64,000 nucleotides of DNA from positions 2,728,001-2,792,000 of the forward strand of contig CM007992.1 in the NCBI GenBank assembly GCA_002189035.1. Direction: 5' to 3'. The position numbers and the translations under genes are program-made. This DNA comes from Utricularia gibba. Taxonomy: Eukaryota > Streptophyta > Magnoliopsida > Lamiales > Lentibulariaceae. The notes under the pieces were generated by a model. It ran no database searches, had not been told where the DNA came from, and saw only the letters and a list, made by a program, of their open reading frames with translations. This document shows positions 1 to 11,600 of the stretch, piece after piece. Within the stretch, counting starts at the first letter, position 1, and every line of letters starts with the position of its first letter.

Positions 1-1963
1 AATTAATTAATTGTAATACTATACTACACAAGTTTTCATTAATAATTATTAGAATCAATAAAATTTTCAAATTTAATAATATTTTTTAATTTGTAATGTT
101 GTATTATATATAAAAATTAATCATGTTTATTATAGGTGAAACACAATAATATATATTATATGAAAATTAGGGTTGTAAATAAATAAATAAATATATATAT
201 ATATAATATAGTTATTTGGTCAATATTTACCAAATATGATTATTCAACAAATAAAAATTTTGCAATGAACTATTTTACTGATAATTCCGTAAAATACCAT
301 TTTCCTAACCTAGTTGTGAAGGCTCATGCTCAATTCAGTAAAATGTTTCAAAACCTGAAATATTATATGATGCATAAATTGTATATTATTATTATAAATA
401 TAAATAATTAAAAGTGTAATTACAAATATTAGTAACATAGTATTTTTAGTTTTCAATTTTATTAATAACTTTTATAAGTTATTTTTGTTTTATATTAATA
501 TGAGTACTTTGTAATGAGAAAAATAACTTGTTATAATATATAAAAGTTTTATAAATAATAAAATGTTATTTATTTAATTAATAAAAAAATAATAACGAAA
601 AAAATCTAGTTTACATTCTTACTTTATTATTATTCTTGTTTGATTATCTCTTTTTAAAATTTTCTTAAAGTCATGTGTAAAAAATAAATCTCCATTGTAC
701 TATTTGGTGTATATTATGAAATGATTTGATCAGTGACAAACTATGAGATATGTTCTAATCATGTTGAGTATATCTATAATACATATTCAAAAATATTTTA
801 TAATGATAAAATAAGACTTATACGATAAATTTACATGTAAAATAGAGATAATCTCTAAAGTAATTTTATAAATTCTCTCTATATGTCATTCACAGAAAAA
901 TGGTACCCATGGTTCTTTTTCACAAAACGTGTTAAGTATGACAAAATTTTTCACAATTGACATACATACAATTCATTGTTAAGTCTGATAGAAAAGGTCT
1001 CCATATTTTCCTAATGTATATTTCAAAGCTTGTTGTTTTTAATGTTCAACACTATGATAAGTTTACCTGCAATGTTTTTGTAGAATATTAGTGGATGGCA
1101 CATAATTGTGAATGTTGATGTGGTGTTTAGTGAGAAGTTGACTAAAAGGGTGTAAAAAGACCCTACGCATTTTGTTTGGTGTCTAAGAATTATTTTCTTT
1201 GATCATGGAAGTGAAAGGATTATCCACAAGTTCTTTATTGCCAATCATTGTAGCATTTTTTTGGACTTGCTTAACATTTGTTTATATTTTATGATTAAAA
1301 AAAAACATAAGAATAAAGTTAGAAACCAAAAACAATTTTATCATCGAAACAAACAATTTTATCATCTAACAAAATTGACTTAATTTTACATATTTTGTAG
1401 TATATTGATCTTTTCGAATTTTACAAGAACTATGATTATATCAATATTTTTCATGTATTGTGCACTTTATACCCACGTTTCAAAAAGTAGAAACCAATTT
1501 TACTTTGTTTTTAAATAATAGGAATGAACAATATAAATTTAAATCCCATTTTTATATTTAATTTGAAGCCTCGGGACTGTTGTGACTAATAACACAAATG
1601 TAAGTTGTATAATAGGGGTCACGTGCTACAGTGAAGCCACCGACAGCTCACATGCGATTAAAGGTGTGTCAGAATGATTAAATTATTGTTTTACGGTTTT
1701 TTTTAATTAAGAAAAATTAACTTACATTTGGCGTTTGATTCTGTTGCTCCCGGCGCGGTGACTGGGTTGTTCTTTCCTAAGCACAATTTCTTCCCAATCC
1801 ACTCTTGTGGCTCCATTTGAACTCTGGCCTCTCATTTAATTCATACAGCTGTTGGAGCTGTTGAATACTTCAGTGAAATTACAGGTCTTGAATGTATTCT
1901 CGTTTCCGGCGGTGGTTGGAATCCAGAGTAGAGTCTGCCTCTCTAATTATGAACTCTTGAGTA
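1..1963. other. AT-rich intergenic and 5' flank
   Basis: This stretch is AT-rich with many poly-A/T and TA-rich runs and no open reading frame resembling a protein. The only regulatory-looking motif is a perfect G-box (CACGTG) at 1620-1625, about 340 bp upstream of the glycosyltransferase start. The part from about 1740 on is less AT-rich and is probably the promoter and 5' leader of that gene. I see no transposon ends here. Confidence 0.6.
1620..1625. promoter_or_regulatory. G-box (CACGTG) upstream of the GT47 gene
   Basis: A perfect palindromic CACGTG lies in the proximal upstream region of the gene at 1964. G-boxes bind bZIP and bHLH factors in plants. A single 6-mer match can arise by chance, so a regulatory role is an inference. 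Confidence 0.3.
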
Positions 1964-4185
1964 ATGATGCATTTTATGGAAAACTTGTTCTGCAGTAGCA
2001 GAGTCAGAGGAAGCTGTAAAGATGCTGCATTTCCTATGTGTAAACTGATGGGAACCAAGAGATTTCTATGCCTTGTCGGGTTTCTGTTTTCATTAGTTAT
2101 ACTGCATCAGTATGTGGAATTTGGAAATGGGTATGTTTCCCCGTCTTCAATCTCCCTGCAAGAATCTCAGATTCAAGTACTGGCAGCTGTTTCCCCGTCT
2201 TCAAGCTTCGTTGAAGATTCCCATGTTCAAGTACTGGCAGCTGGAAACATTTTCAGTCAAGTGTTTGCTAACGATTCCACTGTCGTGAACTCTTCTGGTT
2301 TTATTGAATTGGAAGGTACTTCTCCATTTACAAGAGCCTTTTTGTTTTCTAGCACCAAACGTCTTTTTTCACACCATATGATTGAATCCAGGGGATCAAA
2401 AGCCTTCTGATGTTGAGAAGTATGCCACTGATTCGTCCCTTAATGTCGAAGGTGATTCGCCACTGGAGGAGGAATTGGCTTCAAATGAGGATTCAACAGG
2501 AGGTGGAACTACAAATTCTACGTCTTTGATTGAACCCAATATTGGAAAAAAGCTGCACCAAACACCAGCAGTAGACTCTCCGTCTCCCCTGTCATCCGTC
2601 CACAGTTTGATCGTGAAGAAGACTACAGAAAATGTGGCTCCACAGCCTCAAAACTGGAGCTCCATTTCCACTAATGCTTCTACACCCCCTCCTGTAAGAA
2701 AACGCAAATGGAATATGCCACCAACCAGAGTACTCTCATTGTCTGAAATGACTGATATGCTGCAAAGAGGCTATAGGTCCATGGTATGTGAGATTAACTT
2801 TATACCTTGCGCGTCAAATTACTTCATTTGATTTCATTGTTGCTTCCCTTGTTGTGATTGAAGAAACCCAAATGGCATTCACGAGCTAACAAAGAACTCC
2901 TTCATGCTAAGTCTCTGATACAAAGAGCAGAAACTCCGGGTAAAAGTAGTCGGATTGATTCGAGTGTCTACAGAAACTACTCTGCGTTCATGAGGTAGGT
3001 AGTGGCAAGAAAGCTGCATACTTCCAAGGGAAGTTCGCCTTTGTATCTCAACTTCCTGTAACTTTTTTCTTCTGCAGAAGCTATGAACTGATGGAGCAGA
3101 CACTAAAAATATATATTTACTCCGAAGGTGCAAAGCCAGTGTTCCATCAGCAGGAGCTCGGAGGAATATATGCTTCTGAAGGATGGTTCATGAAGCTGCT
3201 GGAGGAAAACAAGCATTTTGTTACTAAGAATGCTGAAGAAGCACATCTGTTTTACTTACCCTTCAGTTCACTTTTACTACAGAGAGCTTTATATGTTACG
3301 AATTCTCACAGTAGAGTCAACATGGTTCAGCATTTGGGTAGCTACATCGAGAACATCACAATGAAGTACCCTTTCTGGAATAGAACCAGGGGAGCTGATC
3401 ATTTTCTTGTAGCATGCCATGATTGGGTATGTATCGAGTGAAAAACTGATAATCTTCGTAAATGGGCACACACAGTACATTAAGTATTGCTGAACCTCTG
3501 ATTATCAGCTGACTCTTAACTTTTACAGGCACAAGTTGAAACAAGCAAGATCATGAAGAACTGTATTCGATCCTTGTGCAATGCAGAAGCGTTGAAAGGA
3601 TTCAGATTTGGGAAAGATGTGTCATTACCTGAAACATATGTGCGTCATCCAAAGTACCCTCTTCAAAGCCTAGGAGGTAAGCCTCCCAACAAAAGGCCAT
3701 TCCTAGTTTTCTTTGCTGGGAGTATGCACGGTTATCTGCGCCCGATTTTGCTTAAGCATTGGGAAAATAAGGATCCCGACATGAAAATCACTGGCGCCTT
3801 GCTTACAAACAAAGGAGCAATGAGCTACAAGGTGTACATGAAGAGTAGCAAGTACTGCATAAGTGCGAGGGGATATGAAGCCTTCAGTCCCAGAGTGGTG
3901 GAAGCGATTTTCTATGAGTGTGTACCCGTGATCTTAGCTGATAACTATGTGCCTCCGTTCTTCGAAACGCTGAATTGGGAATCATTTGCCGTTTTTGTGG
4001 CGGAGAAAGACATTCCAAACTTGAAGAAGATACTTCTATCCATACCTGAAAAGCAGTACCTTAGGATGCACCAGAGGGTTAAGATGGTTCAGAAGCATTT
4101 TCTTTGGCATAAGAACCCTGTAAAACAAGACATTTTTCATATGATACTGCACTCAGTATGGCACACAAGGGTTTCCCAGATGTGA
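1964..4185 (+). CDS. GT47 exostosin-family glycosyltransferase (At5g03795-like)
   Basis: Five exons fit GT-AG rules and codon phase: 1964-2315, 2392-2783, 2864-2994, 3078-3426 and 3529-4185 (TGA), giving 626 aa. The product resembles plant GT47 type II Golgi membrane enzymes that add sugars to cell-wall polymers. The substrate cannot be read from sequence. A hydrophobic signal anchor lies at residues 34-47 after a short cytosolic tail. Next comes a low-complexity Ser/Thr/Pro stem to about residue 240, then the exostosin domain from about residue 297. That domain contains EQTLKIYIYSEG, EGWFMKLLE, FFAGSMHGYLRP, ARGYEAFSPRVVEAIFYECV and DNYVPPFFETLNWESFAV, all typical of the family and uninterrupted. 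Length is slightly above the usual 450-620 aa. The stem holds an internal duplication (SPSS...QVLAA twice, about residues 59-92). The start could instead be the next ATG, one codon downstream, or Met29. The family is secure; the first-exon boundaries are a model. Confidence 0.88.
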
Positions 4186-4930
4186 ACTGGGAATGGAAAG
4201 TTGATCCAGAGGGCGAAAAAGGTAGGTTGCTCTATCCATGAAAGTTGTGCAAATTTGGAAAGAATAAGTTCATGTAAATGATACTTTCCCAAGTTAGCTC
4301 TGTATCTGCAACCTATCGTAACTCAAAGTAATCGTTCTCCTTTCGCTATACAAGTTTATATAAACTTCTTGTTTCTTCCTTCATGCCTTGTGTAGCAATA
4401 GCAAGAACTTGGAGAAGGAAAACAGGAGGCAATATGGAGAAACTTGTAGAATATAGGGGTGGGTTTTATAATCCATACTTAACCAACGGTTAATTTACAA
4501 AAGTTTCCAATCTTTGAGAATAGCAACCCATCTAATGGTCAAAATGAGCTAATCTCAAAGAGGGGTGTGGGGTTAACATTTCTTTGGACTCGAGTTGTAT
4601 CACTTGGAATCAAAATTATGGTTTGAACTGGAACCACGGTTTTGGTTCCAGTTCGATTCATGATTTTGAGTTTATGTGTGGTTTTGATTCTGAAACCATA
4701 ACTGTATAGTTCCAGGTTAGTATTTTTGAAACCGAAGGAATTAACAGTATGAACTTCGTAAATCATCGATTTCGATTTTAAATTTTAAAAATTTTAATTA
4801 AATATTAAAAAATCATCCAAATGTCTATTTTTTTAATAATAACAAAATTTAGAAAAACAAGGTAGGGGTAAGATCTTAGGTAGCCCAATTACCTTCTACT
4901 AGTACTTGTGTTTCATCCTAAGAAAATCTA
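4186..4930. repeat. 3' flank with a degenerate hAT-arm-like repeat
   Basis: After a presumed 3' UTR (to about 4440) the sequence holds a decayed block at about 4560-4745. It is rich in GGTTCCAGTTCG and GGAACCACGGTTTTGG motifs, the same motif family that forms the arms of the hAT element at 5480-7920. A TAGGGGTGGG-like tract at 4456-4465 resembles that element's terminus. I could not find matching ends or a target duplication, so this is recorded as a fragment. No gene is seen. Confidence 0.45.
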
Positions 4931-4949
4931 TAGCAGATATTTGAGGTTG

Positions 4950-5479
4950 GAGACTTTACACCCTACAATAGTGTGTCTAAGATGTAAGAGTTTATTTGAT
5001 TGATGGTCTAATATCCTTCTTCCTTCAAACTTCAAGGTAAATTGATATTGGATTTGTGGGATGGGTTCTAGTTATAGGTTTACCATATTAAGCAAATCAC
5101 CAAAATTTGAAGTGTTTTTCATGTGAAAGGCCTCTATTGTTTACCATAATATATAAATCAAGTCTTCACTATTTGATGTAAGCTATACATTTAGCACATT
5201 TGACATAATTTATGTGCATTGTTTAAAGTGCTTATTTGGACAATATCTCAAGTAAATTTGGATTGGATCGGTATTTAAGATGTTTATTTTTCTATCTTAA
5301 AAATCTACCATAAATATGATATTTAAATATTAGATTTGACACCCCACTATAGAGAACCTAAAATATAAGAGGTCTTTGATATGTGGTTTAACATCCTCCT
5401 TTCCCCAAGCCATGATGTAAATCAAGATTGGATTTGTAGAATGTGTCCATGTTATGGGTATTTAGTGTTCACCATCGTA
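4950..5479. repeat. Imperfect direct repeats, continuing at 7921-8060
   Basis: A block around 4950-5060 (containing ACCCTACAATAGTGTGTCTAA, then a later ATTGGATTTGTGGGATG) recurs in diverged form at about 5335-5455 (ACCCCACTATAGAGAACCTAA, ATTGGATTTGTAGAATG). The second copy is cut by the hAT element at 5480 and resumes at 7921. The segment at 5137-5165 (GTTTACCATAATATATAAAT) therefore acts as a related empty site for that insertion. No coding capacity is seen. Confidence 0.55.
5472..5479. repeat. Left 8-bp target-site duplication of hAT element
   Basis: CCATCGTA at 5472-5479 is repeated exactly at 7921-7928, directly flanking the inverted termini. An 8-bp duplication is the hallmark of hAT-superfamily insertion. 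Confidence 0.85.
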
Positions 5480-6134
5480 TAGAGGTGGGTTCGGTTCGGA
5501 ACTGTACGGTTCCAACAAACATCAGTTCCAAAACTGTGGTTTGTCATGGGCAACGGTTTTGGTTTCGATTTTGGTTCGGAATCGTATCTCCAGACCTTGA
5601 ACCGAACTGAAACCGGAATCGTACGGACGGTTTCAATTTTGAACCGAAACCAAAATTTACGAATCAAACCCTCACTAGAACCGATCGGTTACTGTTTACA
5701 GGTGTTTTCTAGATACCCATATGAATTGTTGTGGTTGTCTTGCATTGAAGTTTTTAATGATTATTAATTTTATATATTTTGATATTATCAAATGATATAT
5801 TTAACAATATTAATTTTTATATTTAGCTACATATATTATGTAATATACTATTTTAATTTATAAAATACCTTAATTTAAACTATTTGATAAAATATTCTAA
5901 TAAAGTATAATTAAAATCAATATAATTTGTGATTTAAATGAATTAAATGAATGATTAAAATAATTAAATTATTAGCATTTTAAAATAAATTTGATAAAAT
6001 TAAATTTTTTGAAACAAATACAATAACATTAAAAATCATATAAAATTTAATTTGTGACTTTTGTAAATATTGTGTATTTTTCAAATTAAAATCAAAATAT
6101 CATCTATTTTCATAAATAATGAAAACATTTTTTC

Positions 6135-6310
6135 AGAAACCCACATTGGTTTGTGAGTGTCTGGGAAGAATCTGACCAACCCACGTCTGCTCATGTAAGT
6201 GTCTCGTGAGAGCACCTGAAACCATTTTCTAGGCACCCACATCTCTGGTGAGTGTGTCTGGAAAAAGTTGTTTGATAAGATTTTTCAAGCATCCACTTCC
6301 CTCATTTGGG
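6135..6310. repeat. Irregular tandem repeats in the hAT element core
   Basis: Three to four diverged units of about 40-56 bp each begin with CCCAC or TCCAC and include GTGAGTGTCTGG or GTAAGTGTCTCG. They sit in the centre of the hAT element, the same position as the tandem array in the neighbouring 480-bp hAT MITE. Confidence 0.5.
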
Positions 6311-6574
6311 GATATGAGAAAATGAAATCATATACATTTATTTAATTTTTTTAATTTTTTAATTCGAATCATGTGGTTCACGGTTTGGAACCGTGAACAG
6401 TACGGTTCACATACAATTCGGAACCGTCGGTTCTACAATTCCCATTATGTCGAACCAAACCAAAACCGTGCGGTTCCTAAACCAAAACCATACGGTTCCA
6501 AAACCGAAACCGTACGGACATTGATTTCTTGGAATCGAACTGAAACTGGAACTGACAGTTTTGGTTCCAACCGC

Positions 6575-7886
6575 TGTTGTGTGTTGTTTCTTCAACAAAT
6601 TTTAAATATTTAAAACATATAACACCAACAAGCGTAGTACGAGTATCGATCACAGGGAGTTGTTTTTCGTGAAAAGTGCTTTGTAAGCAATTTCTACAAA
6701 ATGTCACGGTTTTGTAAAAGGGGGTTTTTAAGATGCAGAAATGAAAGATACAACCTAAGTGATGGGCCTTGATTACGAGACGTAGTTCCTGGGAATGAGA
6801 TTTCATCTCCTTCCTTTATCCGTCCTTGTCTCGGTTTTCATTGATTTCTTCCGAATAGCTAGTTATAGGAGCAAGGAATAGCCTACTCTCCCTTACACTC
6901 GGATTGATAAGGAGGCACGGGAATAGCCTCATGTGATTCCCCCTTGGACGATAGAGAAAACAAAAGGATTGCCTTCGATTGCCTTCAAAACCGAATTGCA
7001 CACGTGTGCCTAGCTATTGCCAATAGCCAGTGGCAGGTTCGAGGTCGCAACCTGTCCACTGTCGGGGTACCTAGGCCACAAACAATCCGCTACTTCTCTC
7101 GAATCGGCAGGGTTGGAGTTGATGCTCTTCACCTTGATCTTCACCAAAATCCACGAGAAGTGGACTGCTACTCATGGACCTTGACTAGGAGTCGTTACAG
7201 AAAAACTGTAATAAGATGCGTGGAAGTATGCAGAATCCGAAATCAATTCAGCTAAAAACCGAGTGTATTGCTCAGGACTTGGAAGGAAACTTCATCTACT
7301 TCCCAAAAACTAAAGGTTTTTAGTCACAAATGACCATCAAAACAGAAACGAAAAAGAAGTTAAGTATTCTTTCTCCCTTAGAGGAGAGGAAGAACATAAA
7401 AGTTCTAAATCCAGAAACAAAGGTTCAAAAGTCCCGAAACAAAGTGCTTCAAGTGGTTTTTATATGACTTCCCACGTGCATTAACTCCTTTGGGTCCCCT
7501 TCTCATCATTCCTTCTGTCTTGCATACGCCACCAGACTTTCTTTGCGTGCAAGTTTGCGCCCAATCATTGTTGCAAACTCTTACATGCCATAAGTCAGAG
7601 GCCTTGACTAGTGTCATTCCTCCTCCCATAATTATTCCAAGTTGCATACAAGGCATGAAAAGTCAGACTCTGACCACCTACAATACTCCTGCAATACTCT
7701 ATGGCAGTCTCCTGACATGTCTCGGTCAAAGTGTGAGAAAAAAGACATAAAATATATACAAAATTGGAAAATAAAGATTTTATAATAAAAATCAAATAAT
7801 TAATAATAAGACTCTTAATTTGGTGATTTAGTACTTAATTAATACATAATAATACCAAAATAATAACTAGAAAATGACACTTAACA
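6575..7886 (-). mobile_element. Solo LTR nested in the hAT element
   Basis: The 1312-bp segment starts TGTTGTGTG and ends CACTTAACA (TG...CA ends). It is flanked by an exact 5-bp duplication ACCGC (6570-6574 and 7887-7891), and removing it rejoins the hAT arm. It has no gag-pol, so it is a solo LTR left by LTR-LTR recombination. GTATCGATCACAGGGAG near 6644 resembles GGTCGATCACAAGGAG inside the Athila-like LTR of this window (about 37117), which suggests a related Ty3/gypsy lineage and minus orientation. The orientation is an inference. Confidence 0.8.
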
Positions 7887-8191
7887 ACCGCGGTTCCAAT
7901 TCGAACTAAACCCACCTCTACCATCGTATATAAATATCATCCTCAAGATTTGTTGAGAATTATATGTTTAGGCCCCTTAACATAATTGGTTTCCATTATT
8001 TGACATATTAAATATTATTGAACTTAATCAATGGATGATTTGGATGAAGTCTATGGAAGGATTGAGACAATCCACATATTTCCATATATAAAAAGTTACT
8101 AAAATAGATTATTTTGTAACTTTTTAACTATTTTTTTCTTGATTAAATAAAATGATCTATTTCAGATCTACAATTCTTGTTAACCTTTTGA

Positions 8192-8671
8192 TAGAGTTGG
8201 GCATGGGTCCAACTCGACGAGTCACGGGTCGAACCTACCAGATAAAAAATGAAATGTCTGACTCGATGGGTACGGGTAGATGGGTTGGACAGACTGAAGC
8301 ATCCCAGGTCACGGGTTGACACTGCAATGGCATGTTTGCAGTGTTAGAGAATATTGAAGGTAGTGTCTTCCAGGCATTGTAATTGTATGTTTGTGGTGCT
8401 TGAAGAACATTGAAGCCAATGTCTTACAGGCACTACAATTATATATTTCTGGTGCCTAGATAATATTGAAGCCAATGTCTTCCAAGCACTGCAATGACAT
8501 GTTTGCAGTGCTTGAAGAATATTGAAGCTAGTATCTTACAGGCCCATTTTGGTTGACCTATCGGGTCAACCTGTCCCATACTCGTTTTCGATGGTTATGG
8601 GTAATGGGTTGGACCCATCACGAGTCAACCCACTGAAGACACGGGTCAACACATATCCGTGTCTAGCTCGA
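8192..8671. mobile_element. 480-bp hAT MITE
   Basis: An exact 8-bp duplication CCTTTTGA (8184-8191 and 8672-8679) flanks termini TAGAGTTGGGCATGG and the inverse of TCGAGCTAGACACGG, which match at about 10 of 15 positions. Subterminal GGGTCCAACTCG and CGAGTCAACCCA arms are also inverted. There is no coding capacity. The centre is a four-copy tandem array. The duplication size and inverted ends place it in hAT. Confidence 0.8.
8320..8542. repeat. Four tandem ~56-bp units inside the hAT MITE
   Basis: Units run 8320-8374, 8375-8430, 8431-8486 and 8487-8542 (55, 56, 56, 56 bp). Each begins CACTGCAATG or a variant and ends TCTTACAGG, TCTTCCAGG or TCTTCCAAG. Units 1 and 4 open with a short inverted repeat (CACTGCA...TGCAGTG) that could form a hairpin. 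Confidence 0.85.
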
Positions 8672-8699
8672 CCTTTTGAGACTTTATCATGATATCAAA

Positions 8700-11600
8700 G
8701 CTTTCTCATGATGGGTGTGCGATGGGTTTGGGGCAGGTTTTAATGAACACATACCCGCCCCATCTTTTTTAAATCCAAATCCAAACCCTACCCTCTCCTC
8801 CTATTTTTTTTTTTATTTTTAAATTTATACTCAATTCATTAGGAAATCTACTCTACTTCAAGTATCCATTACACTAATTCTTCTATTGAAATAAAAATGT
8901 AAGTAAGCGATTTTGTGATTCAAAGGAACTATTATTAACTTGACATATATGATTTTGAAAGTCAAAAGTTTTACGACCTCCTCATCCCTTCAAAATTATG
9001 CATGAACTAATAATTAACATACCATAAGGTTGGACATAAAGAGTACATTAATAAGGGTTTAGAAATAATGTAAAAAGTTATACATTTCTTGATCTTCTTC
9101 TTCAAACTCTGAGATCTCTTCCTCGCCCTTCTCATCTTCTATCTAATGGAGTTAGCGCAATCATAAATACTGAAATTAAGTGATCCAATTATAATTATTC
9201 AATAATAAATAAAATAAAAAATAAATATTGACAATAAATAATTTAGAAAGTTACATATTTAACTCTATTTTTTTTCACCAATCCAATATAGCAAAATTTT
9301 CAGATAATGGCAAAGCATCATCATTCAAGTAGTTATCTAACTTTGAATTGAGGTTGGACTTGTTATTCTTTTTAGAGCTAACAAAGTTAGTATAAAATTT
9401 CGTGTATGAATCAACACTATAACTAAATCCTATAGTTGATGAAAAAATTTTCTTTGTATTTTCATAAACTTATCAAACATTTTACTTGTCATATCCATTG
9501 TCAACTCATCTGCATAATTAATTTGTTTGTTTAAGATCAATTTGATTTCACATAATTGGGGAAAGAATAAATTTGCAATAGGATAACAAGTTCTTACAAA
9601 AATTTATTAAATGTTAAATCAAAAAATCATGAGTATATAAAATTAAAAAATTAATTTTAATAAGATATAAGAACCTAAAAATAATTTTGAGGCTTCAAAG
9701 ATTCTCAACTTCTCACAAACTTTGGAAGTTAGCAACCAATCTTTTTCCAATAACCGAATTTTATATTTTGGATCTCTTTGCTCTAACCTATAAAAAACTT
9801 CATTATAGGAAATGATACTTTCAAGCATAAGAAATGTTGAGTTCCATCTAGTTTTTACATCTAATGATATTTTCTTAAATATTGATATTTTCAAATGACA
9901 CGCCGCCTCTTTAAATTTATCCTTTTTTTGTGTTGATGACCAATATACTACACCTTCACATAATTTTTCAATTTCTCTCCCAATAATAGTCATGTCATCT
10001 TGAACAATGAGATTTAAAATATGAGTTGCACATTGCATATGGATATAATCACCATCTAACAACAATGCTCTACTATCAAGTCAATTTTCTACGAATTCAA
10101 TTATCCCAATGTTCACTAAAAATTCAATGCATAAGTAATAGTACAAATATTTTTATCAACATTCCAATCTATTAAAGGTTGAGTAAATATTGTAATATGA
10201 TTTCTTTATCATGAGGGACCGGCACATAACGAAATTTTAATATGAAAAGATAAAATAGAATAAAATTATAATACAATAAATTAGTGTAACTTAAAATTTT
10301 ATATTGCAGCATCCAATTGTCATCAATATAGTGTGACGTTATTGACATAGATCCTTTGGCATGATGATTTGCTATTCAAATATCGAAATAGAAATTCTAA
10401 CTTCAAATACTTCCAAAATATTTATCACATCAACTCTTGTACATATTTTGAATATGTCTACAAAAAATTCTCTGACTTGACATCTTAAGTAAAGGCCATA
10501 AACTTGTTACGAAATTTCAGAACCCTTTGCGGTCAACCATAAAAAGTGAATACTCATTCAAGATAATCATCTTAACTAACTTTTTTCTAGAAATTTCCTG
10601 ATTAAACATACAAAAAGTCACCAAAGTTTTACCATCTTTTTTTCCTTTGTTTTACTCTAAACATTGCTTGAGAAATATCTGATTGATTGCCATGTTTTTT
10701 ATACTTTTGAAAATGTTGCTTCAAGTGTGAAGTTCGACTCTTTGATTCTGAAATAAGTGTTGATAAGCAATAATTGTATATTACCTTCCACTTTCCATCA
10801 ATTTGTGCCTTTTTGAAATGCTGTCAAATCTAATATGTCAATTTTATGTGATCATATTAATTATTCTACTCTATCTATTGATTATTTATTGAGGAAGTAC
10901 TAGATTGTTCTATATTTTTAGAGCATTGAACATCTGGACTAATGATAGAATTTTCGTCATTTGAAGATATACCACTAAAAATGAAAGTAAAAGCAACACA
11001 AAAAGCTCTAGAAGATATTGATAAATGAAATCTCTCTTTATGTCATTGGAAACAAAATTATGAAATTAATAAAAAAATATAAAAAAACTGTCAATTATGA
11101 AAAAGAAACTTATTCCATATTTCAATGATTATAAATTTGGATCCTTTTATGGATGAATTTAATGACCTAATCCATCAAAAAGCAATCAAGAAGAATTATT
11201 ATCATAACCTCCAAAACCTGATCCACAAGCAAAGAACAGGTAAGGAGGTGGGAAATTGAAAAAGGAAGATATATACATCATGAAAGTTGTTTATGATAGC
11301 CAAGTTCTCCGATCTCCATAATCCTCAACTTATCAATTTGCATTACAAGCTTCCTGCAACTTAACCTTTATTTTAAAACATTGTCTTCTTTTTAGAGAAA
11401 GAAAACTAGAAGTTAAAATGGAAAGGAAACACAACAATAGAAAAAGTATGAATTTTTAATAGAGTTGTTCATCATGTGACCTCATATTATGTTATTTTCA
11501 TACAAAATTTATTACAATTATTTTTTAAAAAAACATGTTTGTGAATTGGGTATGTACCATGAATTGTTTTTCTAAAAATCTATTCCCACCCCACCCTAGT

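Larger units (their letters stand above)
5480..7920. mobile_element. Non-autonomous hAT element with nested solo LTR
   Basis: The element begins TAGAGGTGGGTTCGGTTCGG and ends with the inverted CGAACTAAACCCACCTCTA, flanked by an identical 8-bp duplication (CCATCGTA). Both arms (5480-5700, and 6365-6574 continuing at 7892-7920) are built from GGTTCGGTTCC/GGAACCG motifs in opposite orientation. Between them lies an AT-rich spacer plus irregular repeats of a CCCAC...GTGAGTGTCTGG unit at about 6135-6310. No transposase is present. Short ORFs of Asn/Arg/Thr-rich peptide across the arms are by-products of the repeat. Without the LTR nested at 6575-7886 the element would be about 1.1 kb. Length, 8-bp duplication and TAG...CTA ends support hAT; the family name is unknown. 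Confidence 0.85.

Noticed and set aside
5480-7920. Asn/Arg/Thr-rich ORFs (WNRTETG, NRTVPNRT) as possible secreted proteins
   Set aside because: They are translations of the GGTTCGG/GGAACCG arm repeats of the hAT element and occur on both strands.
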